From Parvularculaceae bacterium (GTDB lineage Bacteria; Pseudomonadota; Alphaproteobacteria; Caulobacterales; Parvularculaceae): DNA of 64,000 nt. The notes beneath the pieces are model-generated. The model had not been told where the DNA came from, did no database searches, and saw only the letters and a program-made list of their open reading frames with translations. The stretch is from assembly GCA_021776475.1 (NCBI GenBank), contig JAJFFV010000005.1:744001-808000 (forward strand), read 5' to 3'. Made by a program: the position numbers and the translations under genes. This document shows positions 9,315 to 18,110 of the stretch, piece by piece. Within the stretch, counting starts at the first letter, position 1. Every line of letters starts with the position of its first letter.

Positions 9315-10475
9315 ATGAGTAATTTTATGAAAACAACAGCTATTGCGATTATCGCGGTTATTGGAATATCGACGGCGTCAGCCGCCGCACAGCCTCTCAG
9401 TCAGGAGATCGGTGCGGCACCAGAAGCGGCTGAGAATTACCAGTTAACTGATATCGCAACCGGCCTTGATACACCCTGGTCGCTGGCGTTTTTGCCGGAT
9501 GGCAGCATGCTGGTGACCGAGAAACCTGGCCGCCTGCGGGTGATCCGCGACGACACTCTGCTCGCCAAAGCAGTCGGCGGTGTGCCGACTGTTTTTGCTA
9601 AGGGACAAGCAGGATTGTTCGATGTGGTTCTGCATCCCGAATTTTCTGAAAATGGCATGATTTACTTATCCTATGCCCATCAGGAAAACCGCAAAAACAC
9701 TTTGCGGCTGGCCCGCGCGCGTTTTGAACCGGATACAGCCGGCGGCAGCCTTGCGGACTTTGAAGTCCTGTTCACCGGTCAGTCCTGGCGAACCACATCG
9801 GCGCATTATGGCGGGCGAATAGTGTTTTTGCCTGACGGAACACTGCTAATGAGCACCGGCGAAGGCTACCGGTTTCGCGAGCAAGCCCAAAAACTCGATA
9901 ATCATTTCGGCAAGATTGTACGGCTGAACGATGACGGCACCGTGCCGGATGACAACCCCTTCGTTGGCCAAGCAGACGCTTTGCCCGAAATCTGGTCTTA
10001 CGGCCATCGCAACCCACAAGGGCTTATCTTTGATGCCGAAAATGGGATTGTTTATGCACACGAGCATGGGCCACGCGGCGGGGACGAGGTCAATATTATC
10101 GAAAAGGGCACCAATTATGGTTGGCCGGTGATCTGCTACTGCATCGATTATACGGGTGCTGCGATCACCCCTTACACCCGACTTGAGGGCATGGCGCAGT
10201 CTATCGTCCACTATGTGCCGTCGATCGCACCTTCTGGATTGACCATCTATACAGGTGACAAGTTTCCTGATTGGCAGGGCGACTTGTTTATCGGCGCCCT
10301 GGCACACCAGCATGTTCGCCGTATCGACCTTGAAAATGGTGTGTTTGGGGCACAAGAAAAGCTGTTCACAAGTCTCGACAAGCGTATTCGCGACGTGCGC
10401 ACAGGACCGGATGGATACCTCTACTTCCTGACCGACAAGGCAGGTGGCAAGGTGATCCAGGTGAGCCCAAAATAA
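9315..10475 (+). CDS. PQQ-dependent aldose sugar dehydrogenase (soluble GdhB/YliI type)
   Basis: This 386-residue protein starts at ATG 9315, after a GAGG site, and has a signal peptide ending near SAAAQP. It shows the six-bladed propeller features of soluble PQQ sugar dehydrogenases: TGLDTPWSLAFLPDGSMLVTEKPGRLRV at the start, a WSYGHRNPQGL motif, and EHGPRGGDEVNIIEKGTNYGWPV, which carries PQQ- and calcium-contacting residues. It would oxidise aldoses in the periplasm and pass electrons to the respiratory chain. No PQQ biosynthesis genes are in the window, so the cofactor must come from elsewhere in the genome or from the environment. Confidence 0.88.
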   Translation: MSNFMKTTAIAIIAVIGISTASAAAQPLSQEIGAAPEAAENYQLTDIATGLDTPWSLAFLPDGSMLVTEKPGRLRVIRDDTLLAKAVGGVPTVFAKGQAGLFDVVLHPEFSENGMIYLSYAHQENRKNTLRLARARFEPDTAGGSLADFEVLFTGQSWRTTSAHYGGRIVFLPDGTLLMSTGEGYRFREQAQKLDNHFGKIVRLNDDGTVPDDNPFVGQADALPEIWSYGHRNPQGLIFDAENGIVYAHEHGPRGGDEVNIIEKGTNYGWPVICYCIDYTGAAITPYTRLEGMAQSIVHYVPSIAPSGLTIYTGDKFPDWQGDLFIGALAHQHVRRIDLENGVFGAQEKLFTSLDKRIRDVRTGPDGYLYFLTDKAGGKVIQVSPK

Positions 10476-10691
10476 GCAGCTGAATTGAGTGTCTTATACT
10501 TGCGTAAGGTTTGCCCACCACTCGGTTAAGTGCTTGCAAAATGCGCTTTTCTGGGCGAGACATATCGGAACGCTGAAGCGGAAATATACCAATTATGGTG
10601 GGGAAACAGGGGGCTGGAGGAACACCAGCGTCCTGCGCCGAGCCGCAAAAGCGGGCTTATCTCCACAGTAAAAAACCGATGGGAGTATCTG

Positions 10692-13600
10692 ATGACCGCA
10701 GTACGTCACCAGTCCAGTTCAAAGACCTTGAGTAATTCGATTTTGAAAGGGCGCGCTTTGCGCCTGGTTTTGCTTTCCGGCGTGAGCGCCGCACTGCCTT
10801 GCCTGATGACGACCGCGCAAGCGCAGGATGTGACAGTCTCAGATGCACGCACCACATCGATCGAAACATCGACGGCAGATGGTGGTGCAGCGGCCAATGT
10901 GATCATCGACACCGCGGGTAGTGTGACAGTTGCAAGTGGCACCGCCGTGACGGTGGATTCGGACAATGATTTGACGGTCGATGGCAGTGTCACTGTTGAT
11001 GCGTCTGACAACAGCAGCGGAGTTCTTTTGACGCCCGGATTCAGCGGCACCTATTCGCAGGATGGTGATATCCTCCTCGACCAGTCGCAGGCGCAAATTG
11101 ATGCGGATGCAGCGGGTGATGATCCTGTTGACTACAACGACAACCGGGCAGGTATCCTTCTGGATAGCGGCGGCACGTTCACTGGCGATCTCACTCTAAC
11201 CGCTGGCGCATCCATCGGGGTCTTTGGTGATATGTCCGCCGGCTTGCGGTTGCTTGGTGATCTTGATGGTTCAGTCAACATCGACGGCGATTTCTCCGTT
11301 AACGGTGAAGATTCACAAGGGGCCGCGATTTCCGGCAATGTTTCCGGGGACGTAATTTTCGGATCGAACAGTAACTTTTTCATCAACGGGGTCGGCGCCA
11401 ACGGCGTTATGGTTGACGGCTCAATAGATGGCGCCTTCGTGTTTGGTGGCACCGTTCAGTTATCCGCCTACACAGACCTGATCCCAGACCCTGATAATGA
11501 TCCTGATAATGACAATGACGCACAAAGAGGGCGGCAAAGTGGCGCCAGTATTGACATCAGAGGTGACGTCGGCGGCGGTGTACTGATAAATGGTGGTATA
11601 CCAGCCAATCAGCTGCCGGACGGTGAGACCAATCCGCCAGCGGCGCAGGTGACTTCCTTCTCCTCCAGCGCAGCCCTCCTGATAACCGGTGGCGCGACCA
11701 TCAACCTCGTTGATACATCAGGCCTGGTCGATCCAGCTGCCTATGGCAGCTTCGGCGTGATTAATCGCGGCGCCCTCATCAGTCAGGCCATTTACGACGA
11801 TCTCGTTACCCAGGCCCTCGTTATTGATGACGCAACCATTATGGGAGGTGTGCGGAACGATAATACAATCTCTGCGACTGGCAGAAATGGCGACTCTGTT
11901 GGTGTTACCGTTCGCAGTGGCGCAAGCGTGCCAACGATCTTCAACAACGGTATTATTAACATCGCAACGGTGGGGACCGAGGGTAATACCGCCACGGCCT
12001 TTGGCATCCTGATTCAGGATACTTCTACGGTAAACTCGATCACCAACAATAACCTGATCAACGCCTCAACACTTAACGATACCGGGGATGCCGTCGCAAT
12101 CCGCGATACGAGCGGCAGCGTCAGCCAGGTGACAAACTCCGGTACTATTGCGGCGCGGGTCCTGGACGAGTCCACCGACGGCAATACACTCGCCCCCACC
12201 GGTCAGGCCATTGCCTTCGATTTCAGCGCCAACTCAACCGGCCTGACAATCACCAACACAGTTTCGGCAGATTTTTCAGGCACGCCAGCCGACCGTGAAA
12301 ATTTCGGCGTGGTTCTCGGAGATGTCCTTCTCGGTTCAGGGGATGATTCATACATAGCCAATGCCGGCTCGACGGCCGGCGACCTGTTCCTCGGCGCCGG
12401 CAACGACACCGTGGACCTGTCGCAAATGGCATCTATCTCAGGTGACATAGATTTCAATAGCGGCGATGACACGCTCACCGTCTCCAATGGATCTGTCACG
12501 GGTAATTTATCCTTTGGCACCGGGGCTGACGCGCTGAATTTCTCTGACGGCACTATATTCACCGGGCAAATCACCGATAGTGATGACGCATTGGATATCA
12601 CGCTGGCGACGAATTCAGTGCTCAATTTCGCCGATACAGCCCTGTTGAATTTGTCAAGCCTGTCAGTTGACGCGACGTCTACACTTGGCATTGCGATCGC
12701 TGACCAGGGTACGGCAACCAGCTTGCTCAACGTGTCCGGTACAGCGTTGTTTGAAGATGGTGCGACGATCAATCCAATCTTCCTCGGGGCTGTTCCCAAT
12801 GGCAGCTTCAGCTCGACGATTGTTTCTGCCGGGACGCTGAACGCTGATCCATCGATGATCAACGTTGGCGATGCAAACGGCAACACACCGTTTCTGTTCA
12901 ACTTTGACGTGAGCAGTGCTGGGAATGATTTGGTTTTGGGGGTGAACAGAAAAGCAGCGTCTGAACTTGGCGTTGCTCCGTCTCTCGAAGCAGCGATTGA
13001 CCCAACGATCGCGGCCCTTAATCAGGACCTTGCTCTGGGCACCCTGATTTTCAACCTGACGACACAGGAAGATTTTCAGAGCGCGTTCGGCCAGCTTGTC
13101 GCCGGGCCACTTGACGCACCGCTGACATATGCAAGGGCACAGACGAACTCTGTTACCAGTATCATCACACAGCGCCTCGATATGGCCCGCAATAGCGGCG
13201 AATACGGGCGCACTTTCTGGATCCAGGAAGAGGGATACTATGTCAATCGTGGCGCCGATGCCGCCTCTAACGGGTTCGACGGCGGTGGTTTTGCGATTGC
13301 AGCAGGCGTTGATGCCGGGCTCGAAGAAGGTCTTGATGCGATAGGTCTTAGCGCCTCATTCTCATCGGCGCGGTATGACGAACAAACCGGCGAAGATTTC
13401 CCGTTCAACAGGGTCACCTATGGGGTTGGCGCTTACGGCGCGGCTTCATTCGGCAATCTGCAAATTGATGGTCGTGCAGAATATGCGATTTCTGACAGTG
13501 ATTCCGAACGCAACGTCGCGATCGGGAATATACGCCGTCTCGCGCTCGGCAAATGGGAAGGCACCCAGATTTCAGCGAGTGGCCGGGTTTCATACGAAAC

Positions 13601-14060
13601 CAAAGTGTCTGATTTCTCAGTCGAGCCGTTTGCCAGCCTCGACTGGCTGTCACTTGATGAGGATGCCTATACCGAAACCAACGGCGGCGATGGGGTAAAT
13701 CTGTCTGTCGATCAAAGGACTGCCGACAGCCTCAGAGCCAATTTTGGTGTGAAGGCCGGGAAAGTATATGAAGTTAAGCCAAACGCCTATGACACAGGTA
13801 TACCAGGAACGCTGCATCCGCAGTTTACGGTCGCATGGTCATCCGAACTGAACACAGACCCGATCGAAGCAACCTACACCTATGCTGTCGGCGGAGACAG
13901 TTTCACTCTCTCCTCCAACCCAGAGGATGGCGCAGCGCTGATCGGGGCTGATGTGGCTTACGAAAACGAATATGCGAAAGTTCACATCGGCGCGTCGGGT
14001 ACTTTCGGCGATACGACCGAAACATTTATCCTGAGAGCTGGCGTCGGCCTTAAGTGGTAA
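10692..14060 (+). CDS. Autotransporter (type Va) with beta-helix passenger
   Basis: The 1122-residue protein starts at ATG 10692, after a GGGAG site. It has an extended signal peptide (basic N-region, then LRLVLLSGVSAALP, ending at AQAQ). Residues about 50-830 are a Thr/Ser/Asp/Gly-rich repetitive passenger typical of right-handed beta helices. It contains an Asp-rich stretch (DPDNDPDNDNDAQ) encoded near 11485-11520 and SGDDSY / GAGNDT / SGDDT / GTGADA repeats near 12340-12550. The last 270 residues form the autotransporter barrel, ending in FILRAGVGLKW with the terminal aromatic needed for BAM assembly. The surface role is unknown, perhaps adhesion. The 216 bases upstream show no gene. Confidence 0.87.
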   Translation: MTAVRHQSSSKTLSNSILKGRALRLVLLSGVSAALPCLMTTAQAQDVTVSDARTTSIETSTADGGAAANVIIDTAGSVTVASGTAVTVDSDNDLTVDGSVTVDASDNSSGVLLTPGFSGTYSQDGDILLDQSQAQIDADAAGDDPVDYNDNRAGILLDSGGTFTGDLTLTAGASIGVFGDMSAGLRLLGDLDGSVNIDGDFSVNGEDSQGAAISGNVSGDVIFGSNSNFFINGVGANGVMVDGSIDGAFVFGGTVQLSAYTDLIPDPDNDPDNDNDAQRGRQSGASIDIRGDVGGGVLINGGIPANQLPDGETNPPAAQVTSFSSSAALLITGGATINLVDTSGLVDPAAYGSFGVINRGALISQAIYDDLVTQALVIDDATIMGGVRNDNTISATGRNGDSVGVTVRSGASVPTIFNNGIINIATVGTEGNTATAFGILIQDTSTVNSITNNNLINASTLNDTGDAVAIRDTSGSVSQVTNSGTIAARVLDESTDGNTLAPTGQAIAFDFSANSTGLTITNTVSADFSGTPADRENFGVVLGDVLLGSGDDSYIANAGSTAGDLFLGAGNDTVDLSQMASISGDIDFNSGDDTLTVSNGSVTGNLSFGTGADALNFSDGTIFTGQITDSDDALDITLATNSVLNFADTALLNLSSLSVDATSTLGIAIADQGTATSLLNVSGTALFEDGATINPIFLGAVPNGSFSSTIVSAGTLNADPSMINVGDANGNTPFLFNFDVSSAGNDLVLGVNRKAASELGVAPSLEAAIDPTIAALNQDLALGTLIFNLTTQEDFQSAFGQLVAGPLDAPLTYARAQTNSVTSIITQRLDMARNSGEYGRTFWIQEEGYYVNRGADAASNGFDGGGFAIAAGVDAGLEEGLDAIGLSASFSSARYDEQTGEDFPFNRVTYGVGAYGAASFGNLQIDGRAEYAISDSDSERNVAIGNIRRLALGKWEGTQISASGRVSYETKVSDFSVEPFASLDWLSLDEDAYTETNGGDGVNLSVDQRTADSLRANFGVKAGKVYEVKPNAYDTGIPGTLHPQFTVAWSSELNTDPIEATYTYAVGGDSFTLSSNPEDGAALIGADVAYENEYAKVHIGASGTFGDTTETFILRAGVGLKW

Positions 14061-14087
14061 GCTGAGGCAACAGACAAATAAGTACAG

Positions 14088-14110
14088 CTGCATTTTCATG
14101 CAGGTTTTTT
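14088..14110 (+). terminator. Putative intrinsic terminator of the autotransporter gene
   Basis: CTGCAT and ATGCAG (14088-14093 / 14098-14103) form a 6-bp stem with a 4-base loop, followed after one G by six T residues. It lies 28 bases past the autotransporter stop and faces the convergent trxA gene. The short stem makes it a modest call. Confidence 0.5.
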
Positions 14111-14126
14111 ATTTTCAACCTTGAGA

Positions 14127-14462
14127 TTAAGCAGCAGCGCCGGCGAGGGCCTGGTTGACCCAATCGACCAGCTGGCTTTTGGGTTTAGCGCCAACAGATG
14201 TTGCAATCGTCTCGCCATCCTTGAAAATCATCAACGTCGGTACACCGCGCACCCCAAACTGTCCCGGCGTGTTTGGGTTTTCATCAATATCAATTTTCGC
14301 GATCGTCAGCTTGCCGTCGAATTCCGTTGCAATTTCTTCCAAAGACGGTGCGATTTGCCGACAGGGGCCACACCAGGTTGCCCAAAAATCAACAAGCACA
14401 GCTTCATCGGCATTCAAGACATCATCGGCAAAACTGCCATCGGTTACGGTTTTGATCGCCAT
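14127..14462 (-). CDS. trxA: Thioredoxin
   Basis: This is a full-length 111-residue cytoplasmic thioredoxin. The active site is WCGPC in VDFWATWCGPCRQIAP, and the cis-proline segment is GVRGVPTLMIF. It reduces disulfides in ribonucleotide reductase, PAPS reductase and other targets. It is the last gene of the tsaE-amgK-murU-addB-addA-trxA run, 90 bases after addA. The gap holds only a weak CCGCAA/TTGCGG inverted repeat, so trxA may be co-transcribed or have its own promoter. Confidence 0.96.
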   Translation of the reverse strand: MAIKTVTDGSFADDVLNADEAVLVDFWATWCGPCRQIAPSLEEIATEFDGKLTIAKIDIDENPNTPGQFGVRGVPTLMIFKDGETIATSVGAKPKSQLVDWVNQALAGAAA

Positions 14463-14552
14463 TGTCTGGCTCCTTCACACTGTTATTGTTCACGTGTCCC
14501 CAACATAAGCACCAAGCAACCGCAATCAAGCCTGCAGATGCCCGTTGCGGTG

Positions 14553-17500
14553 TCATCGATACTGCACAAAAGCGTGATCCATTTTTTCTGGCGGTATTTC
14601 CATCAACCGGGCCTCCCAGGTCCAGAGCAAGGCGCAGACAATCTGCCTCGATGGATAGATCTCCTGCAGCAGGGCCCGGTAGGCTGCAAGCTGCACAACG
14701 TACTCTTGCGGGACCTCGTCAACTGAAATTGGCGGTGGCCGATTGGTTTTGTAGTCAACAATCATCACTTTGTCGTTCGTTACGACAAGCCTGTCTATCT
14801 GTCCCGAAACAACGGTACCTTGGTCATTGTCAGTGAGCGATCCCATGATCGGTACCTCAGCCCTTGAGCCTTGCCCGAAAACATCCGCAAATGCCGGATC
14901 GGTCAATACGGTCAGCACTTCTGCCACCCATTCAGCCTGAATGCCCTGCTCGATAAGGGGGAAATGTTTCTGCAGCAGCTTCTGACCTGCCGGTTTTCTC
15001 TGCGCTTTTGCGATATCCGGTAATTTTTCCAAGAGCAGATGCAAGGCATTACCACGGGTGTACGGTGGAACCTGATCTTGTGTGTCAGACGCCGGTTTGT
15101 ATGCGACCTCAAATTCTGAAGCCAGCCGTTCGTCGCCCTCGCTGGCCCATATCGATGAGGGCGTGATGCGCTTGGCTGCTTCTTCGACAGGTGCGGGCCT
15201 GTACAACCATGCTGGTGGCTTGATGACAGATCGTTGTGTGCTGGCCGTGGACTTTTCGATTTTCACGCTTTGCGCGCTCTCAATGCGCAGAATTTCGCCG
15301 CCCCACGGGGCCTCGCCAACAGATTTCAGATTGCTGAGCCGCCCGAGACGGTCGAAGGCGCGCGCGGCGAGGGTATACCATGACGCCTCCAAAGATGGTT
15401 TCTCCAGCAGCTTTTCCTTGCTGCTTCTTCCCGTAGCCTGACCACAGATATAAAGCCGGTCGCGCGCGCGCGTTGCCGCTACGTAGAAAAGACGTCGATA
15501 TTCTTCCGCGCGAACACTCACCGCGTAGGCGCGCGCCTCTTTTGTTGCGGCGTTGTCTTGTTTCTGGCTGGATATCCGAACCGGATAACCAGGCAGTGGC
15601 TGATAAAACAATTGGTTCGTCGCCGGCTTTTCCTGGCCGAGGGACAAAAAGTTCCCCACCCGGTCAACATTTGTGTAGGCAGCATCTGCTAAAAACACAA
15701 TTTCCGCTTCTAGGCCTTTTGATCCGTGTACGGTCATAACGCGCACCAAATCGTCCGTTCCATCAATTTCCCTTTTTAGGTCCGCCTCAAGACGTTCCAC
15801 ATGTGCAAGAAACCCCTGCAGCGTTCGAGGCTCACGGTTCTCAAAGGTGAGCGCTTCATTTATAAACTCGTTCAGCGCTTCGCGCGCACCAGGACCAAGA
15901 CGGCCAAACATTCGTCGCCAGCCAGATGGTGCACCCGTCTCCAGCAAATACGAAAAAAACGCATATGGTCCGCGCCGCTGACCAATGCTACGGGCGGCAC
16001 GCAAAGACCTTACCGCACGCCGACACAAATCGCTGACGGCACTATTTTCGTCATTGTCTGCTCTCGCGCACAAGGCCTGCCAAACCGATTGAGATCCTGA
16101 CCTCCCGTAAGACACTTCAAAAAGATCCCCATCCTCAAACTCGAAAAGTGGACTTTTCAATAGCTCTGCCAGGCTTAAATCATCATTTGTCTGCAGCGCG
16201 AACCTTGCCGCTGCAAGCATATCCTTAACGGCTACGTGGTCTTTGAGGCCAATCCGGTCCGCACCAGCCGTTGGCACCTTTCGCCTTGTCAGTGCACGTA
16301 CCGTCTCGTGGAAGACCGGTCCGCGCCGCTGGCACAAGATCATGATATCGCCCGGACGGATCGGGCGATCACTTGCCGTCAGCAGTTCACCATCATCTAG
16401 CCATCTAGCGATCGTACCGGCGATGTGTTCGGCCAGTCGGCGTGCCGGATCCGCGATACCCGGCATGTCAACCGGCGCGTCCCAGGGGCCTCCTTCCGGG
16501 CCCTCCTCCCGCTCAACAAGCGGCCATAACTCGACCAGCCCGGCGTCCCCATCGCGATACGCGGAGTGGCTCATCTCGGGATCGTCCGAAACACCCTTCG
16601 CCGCCTCAGGGTCGTTGAAGACTTCATCAACAAACTGCAACACCGGTGCCGTTGAACGAAATGAGAGAGTCAGGTTTTTCACGGCAAAGTCCCGCTCTGC
16701 CGCCTTGACTAGACCAGCCACCTCTGACTGCTGGCTGCGGAACAGATCAACATTTGCTCCCTGAAAGGAATAAATTGACTGCTTTTCATCACCGACAACA
16801 AATACAGAACGAGCGATTTCCCGCGCACCCGATCCGGCAAAAAATTCCTGCAATGGCCGCATTATGACATTCCACTGGCCATCACTGGTATCCTGCGCCT
16901 CATCAAGCAATATGTGATCGAGTCCCTGGTCAAGCTTGTAGAGCACCCAGTCCGGCGCAGTAGTGTGAAAAAGCTCGGCGGTCTTTTGAATCAGATCATT
17001 GAAGTCAAGATAACCGTGGGTTTTTTTATATTCCGTATAGTGCATATCTGCATCAAGTACCAATTCATGAATTGCCTTTGTGGTAGAGTAGAGTTCAAGG
17101 CCGTTGCATTCAGCAAGAACGTCATTCAGCGCTTCCTGATAGACAAAAAGTCGTTCTTCAATATCAGGCAACGCCGACTTGGCAGCGTTGTCGGCCATTT
17201 GTTTTCGCAGCTGCCCACTTGTCAGAAAAAACTCCTCGGCGGCGCGAAAACCCGCATCTCCACCATTCGAGTCAAGCAAGGCCCTGAGTTTTAAGGCGCG
17301 CTCCTGGTCCCGTTTCTTGCCGGACACAAATGCTGAATACGCGCCCTCCAGCCACTGACGGTTGAGGGATCGGAAAAACCTCTGTTTCAGAACCAGCGGT
17401 GAGATCTTCGCATCAACACCAAGATAGTTGGCCATCTGGTGCCAATAAGCAGCGTTCCCGCCAGCTTCTTCAATTGCTTTGCGGATATCTTGCACTTTAC

Positions 17501-18110
17501 TGATCAGAACAAATATATCCTTGCGAAGGGTGCTTTCGTCAATTTTCTGCGTGAGTTTGAGAAAATCATCGCGTCTTTGTTCATCCCCTTGCCAGGCCTC
17601 AACAACCAGTGTGCTGACAATATTCTGAAAAACCACCTCAGCGTCACGCTCTTCCATGACAACAAATCCCGGTGACACGTCTGCTTCCAGCGGAAATCGT
17701 TTTAGAACACTTTCACAAAATGAGTGAATGGTCTGGATTTTGAGGCCGCCCGGTGTCTCCAGTGCCCGGGCAAAAAGACGCCGCGCATCTGATAACTCTA
17801 GTGTCGATCGTGCTGCCTGCTGATCGAGGTCGGATAACTGTTTCTTGAGCGTCTCATCATCCATCAATGCCCATTCGCCCAGCCGCTTAAATAGGCGCTC
17901 CGCCATTTCAGCAGCAGCTGCCTTGGTAAATGTGATACAAAGAATGCGCGCCGGATTTGTGCCTGTTAGCAACAAACGCATCACCCGATCCGTCAAAACC
18001 TTGGTTTTGCCAGATCCGGCATTAGCAGCAACCCATGCCGATACTGCTGGCGCGGTGACCTGTCGCTGCCGGGCGACGGTTTGTTCGTATGCGGAGGCTT
18101 CCGGGATCAT
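14553..18110 (-). CDS. addA: Double-strand break repair helicase-nuclease AddA
   Basis: This is an 1185-residue UvrD-like superfamily 1 helicase with a C-terminal RecB-type nuclease. Walker A is ANAGSGKT at residues 29-36. The DExx box is LLDEAQDTSDGQW. Motif VI is seen in RRLFYVAATRARDRLYI. The nuclease carries IVDYKTNRPPP and the helical VQLAAYRALL motif near the end. With AddB it processes broken ends to 3' tails for RecA and takes the place of RecBCD. The junction with addB is TGATG, a 1-base overlap, so translation is coupled. Confidence 0.96.
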   Translation of the reverse strand: MIPEASAYEQTVARQRQVTAPAVSAWVAANAGSGKTKVLTDRVMRLLLTGTNPARILCITFTKAAAAEMAERLFKRLGEWALMDDETLKKQLSDLDQQAARSTLELSDARRLFARALETPGGLKIQTIHSFCESVLKRFPLEADVSPGFVVMEERDAEVVFQNIVSTLVVEAWQGDEQRRDDFLKLTQKIDESTLRKDIFVLISKVQDIRKAIEEAGGNAAYWHQMANYLGVDAKISPLVLKQRFFRSLNRQWLEGAYSAFVSGKKRDQERALKLRALLDSNGGDAGFRAAEEFFLTSGQLRKQMADNAAKSALPDIEERLFVYQEALNDVLAECNGLELYSTTKAIHELVLDADMHYTEYKKTHGYLDFNDLIQKTAELFHTTAPDWVLYKLDQGLDHILLDEAQDTSDGQWNVIMRPLQEFFAGSGAREIARSVFVVGDEKQSIYSFQGANVDLFRSQQSEVAGLVKAAERDFAVKNLTLSFRSTAPVLQFVDEVFNDPEAAKGVSDDPEMSHSAYRDGDAGLVELWPLVEREEGPEGGPWDAPVDMPGIADPARRLAEHIAGTIARWLDDGELLTASDRPIRPGDIMILCQRRGPVFHETVRALTRRKVPTAGADRIGLKDHVAVKDMLAAARFALQTNDDLSLAELLKSPLFEFEDGDLFEVSYGRSGSQSVWQALCARADNDENSAVSDLCRRAVRSLRAARSIGQRRGPYAFFSYLLETGAPSGWRRMFGRLGPGAREALNEFINEALTFENREPRTLQGFLAHVERLEADLKREIDGTDDLVRVMTVHGSKGLEAEIVFLADAAYTNVDRVGNFLSLGQEKPATNQLFYQPLPGYPVRISSQKQDNAATKEARAYAVSVRAEEYRRLFYVAATRARDRLYICGQATGRSSKEKLLEKPSLEASWYTLAARAFDRLGRLSNLKSVGEAPWGGEILRIESAQSVKIEKSTASTQRSVIKPPAWLYRPAPVEEAAKRITPSSIWASEGDERLASEFEVAYKPASDTQDQVPPYTRGNALHLLLEKLPDIAKAQRKPAGQKLLQKHFPLIEQGIQAEWVAEVLTVLTDPAFADVFGQGSRAEVPIMGSLTDNDQGTVVSGQIDRLVVTNDKVMIVDYKTNRPPPISVDEVPQEYVVQLAAYRALLQEIYPSRQIVCALLWTWEARLMEIPPEKMDHAFVQYR

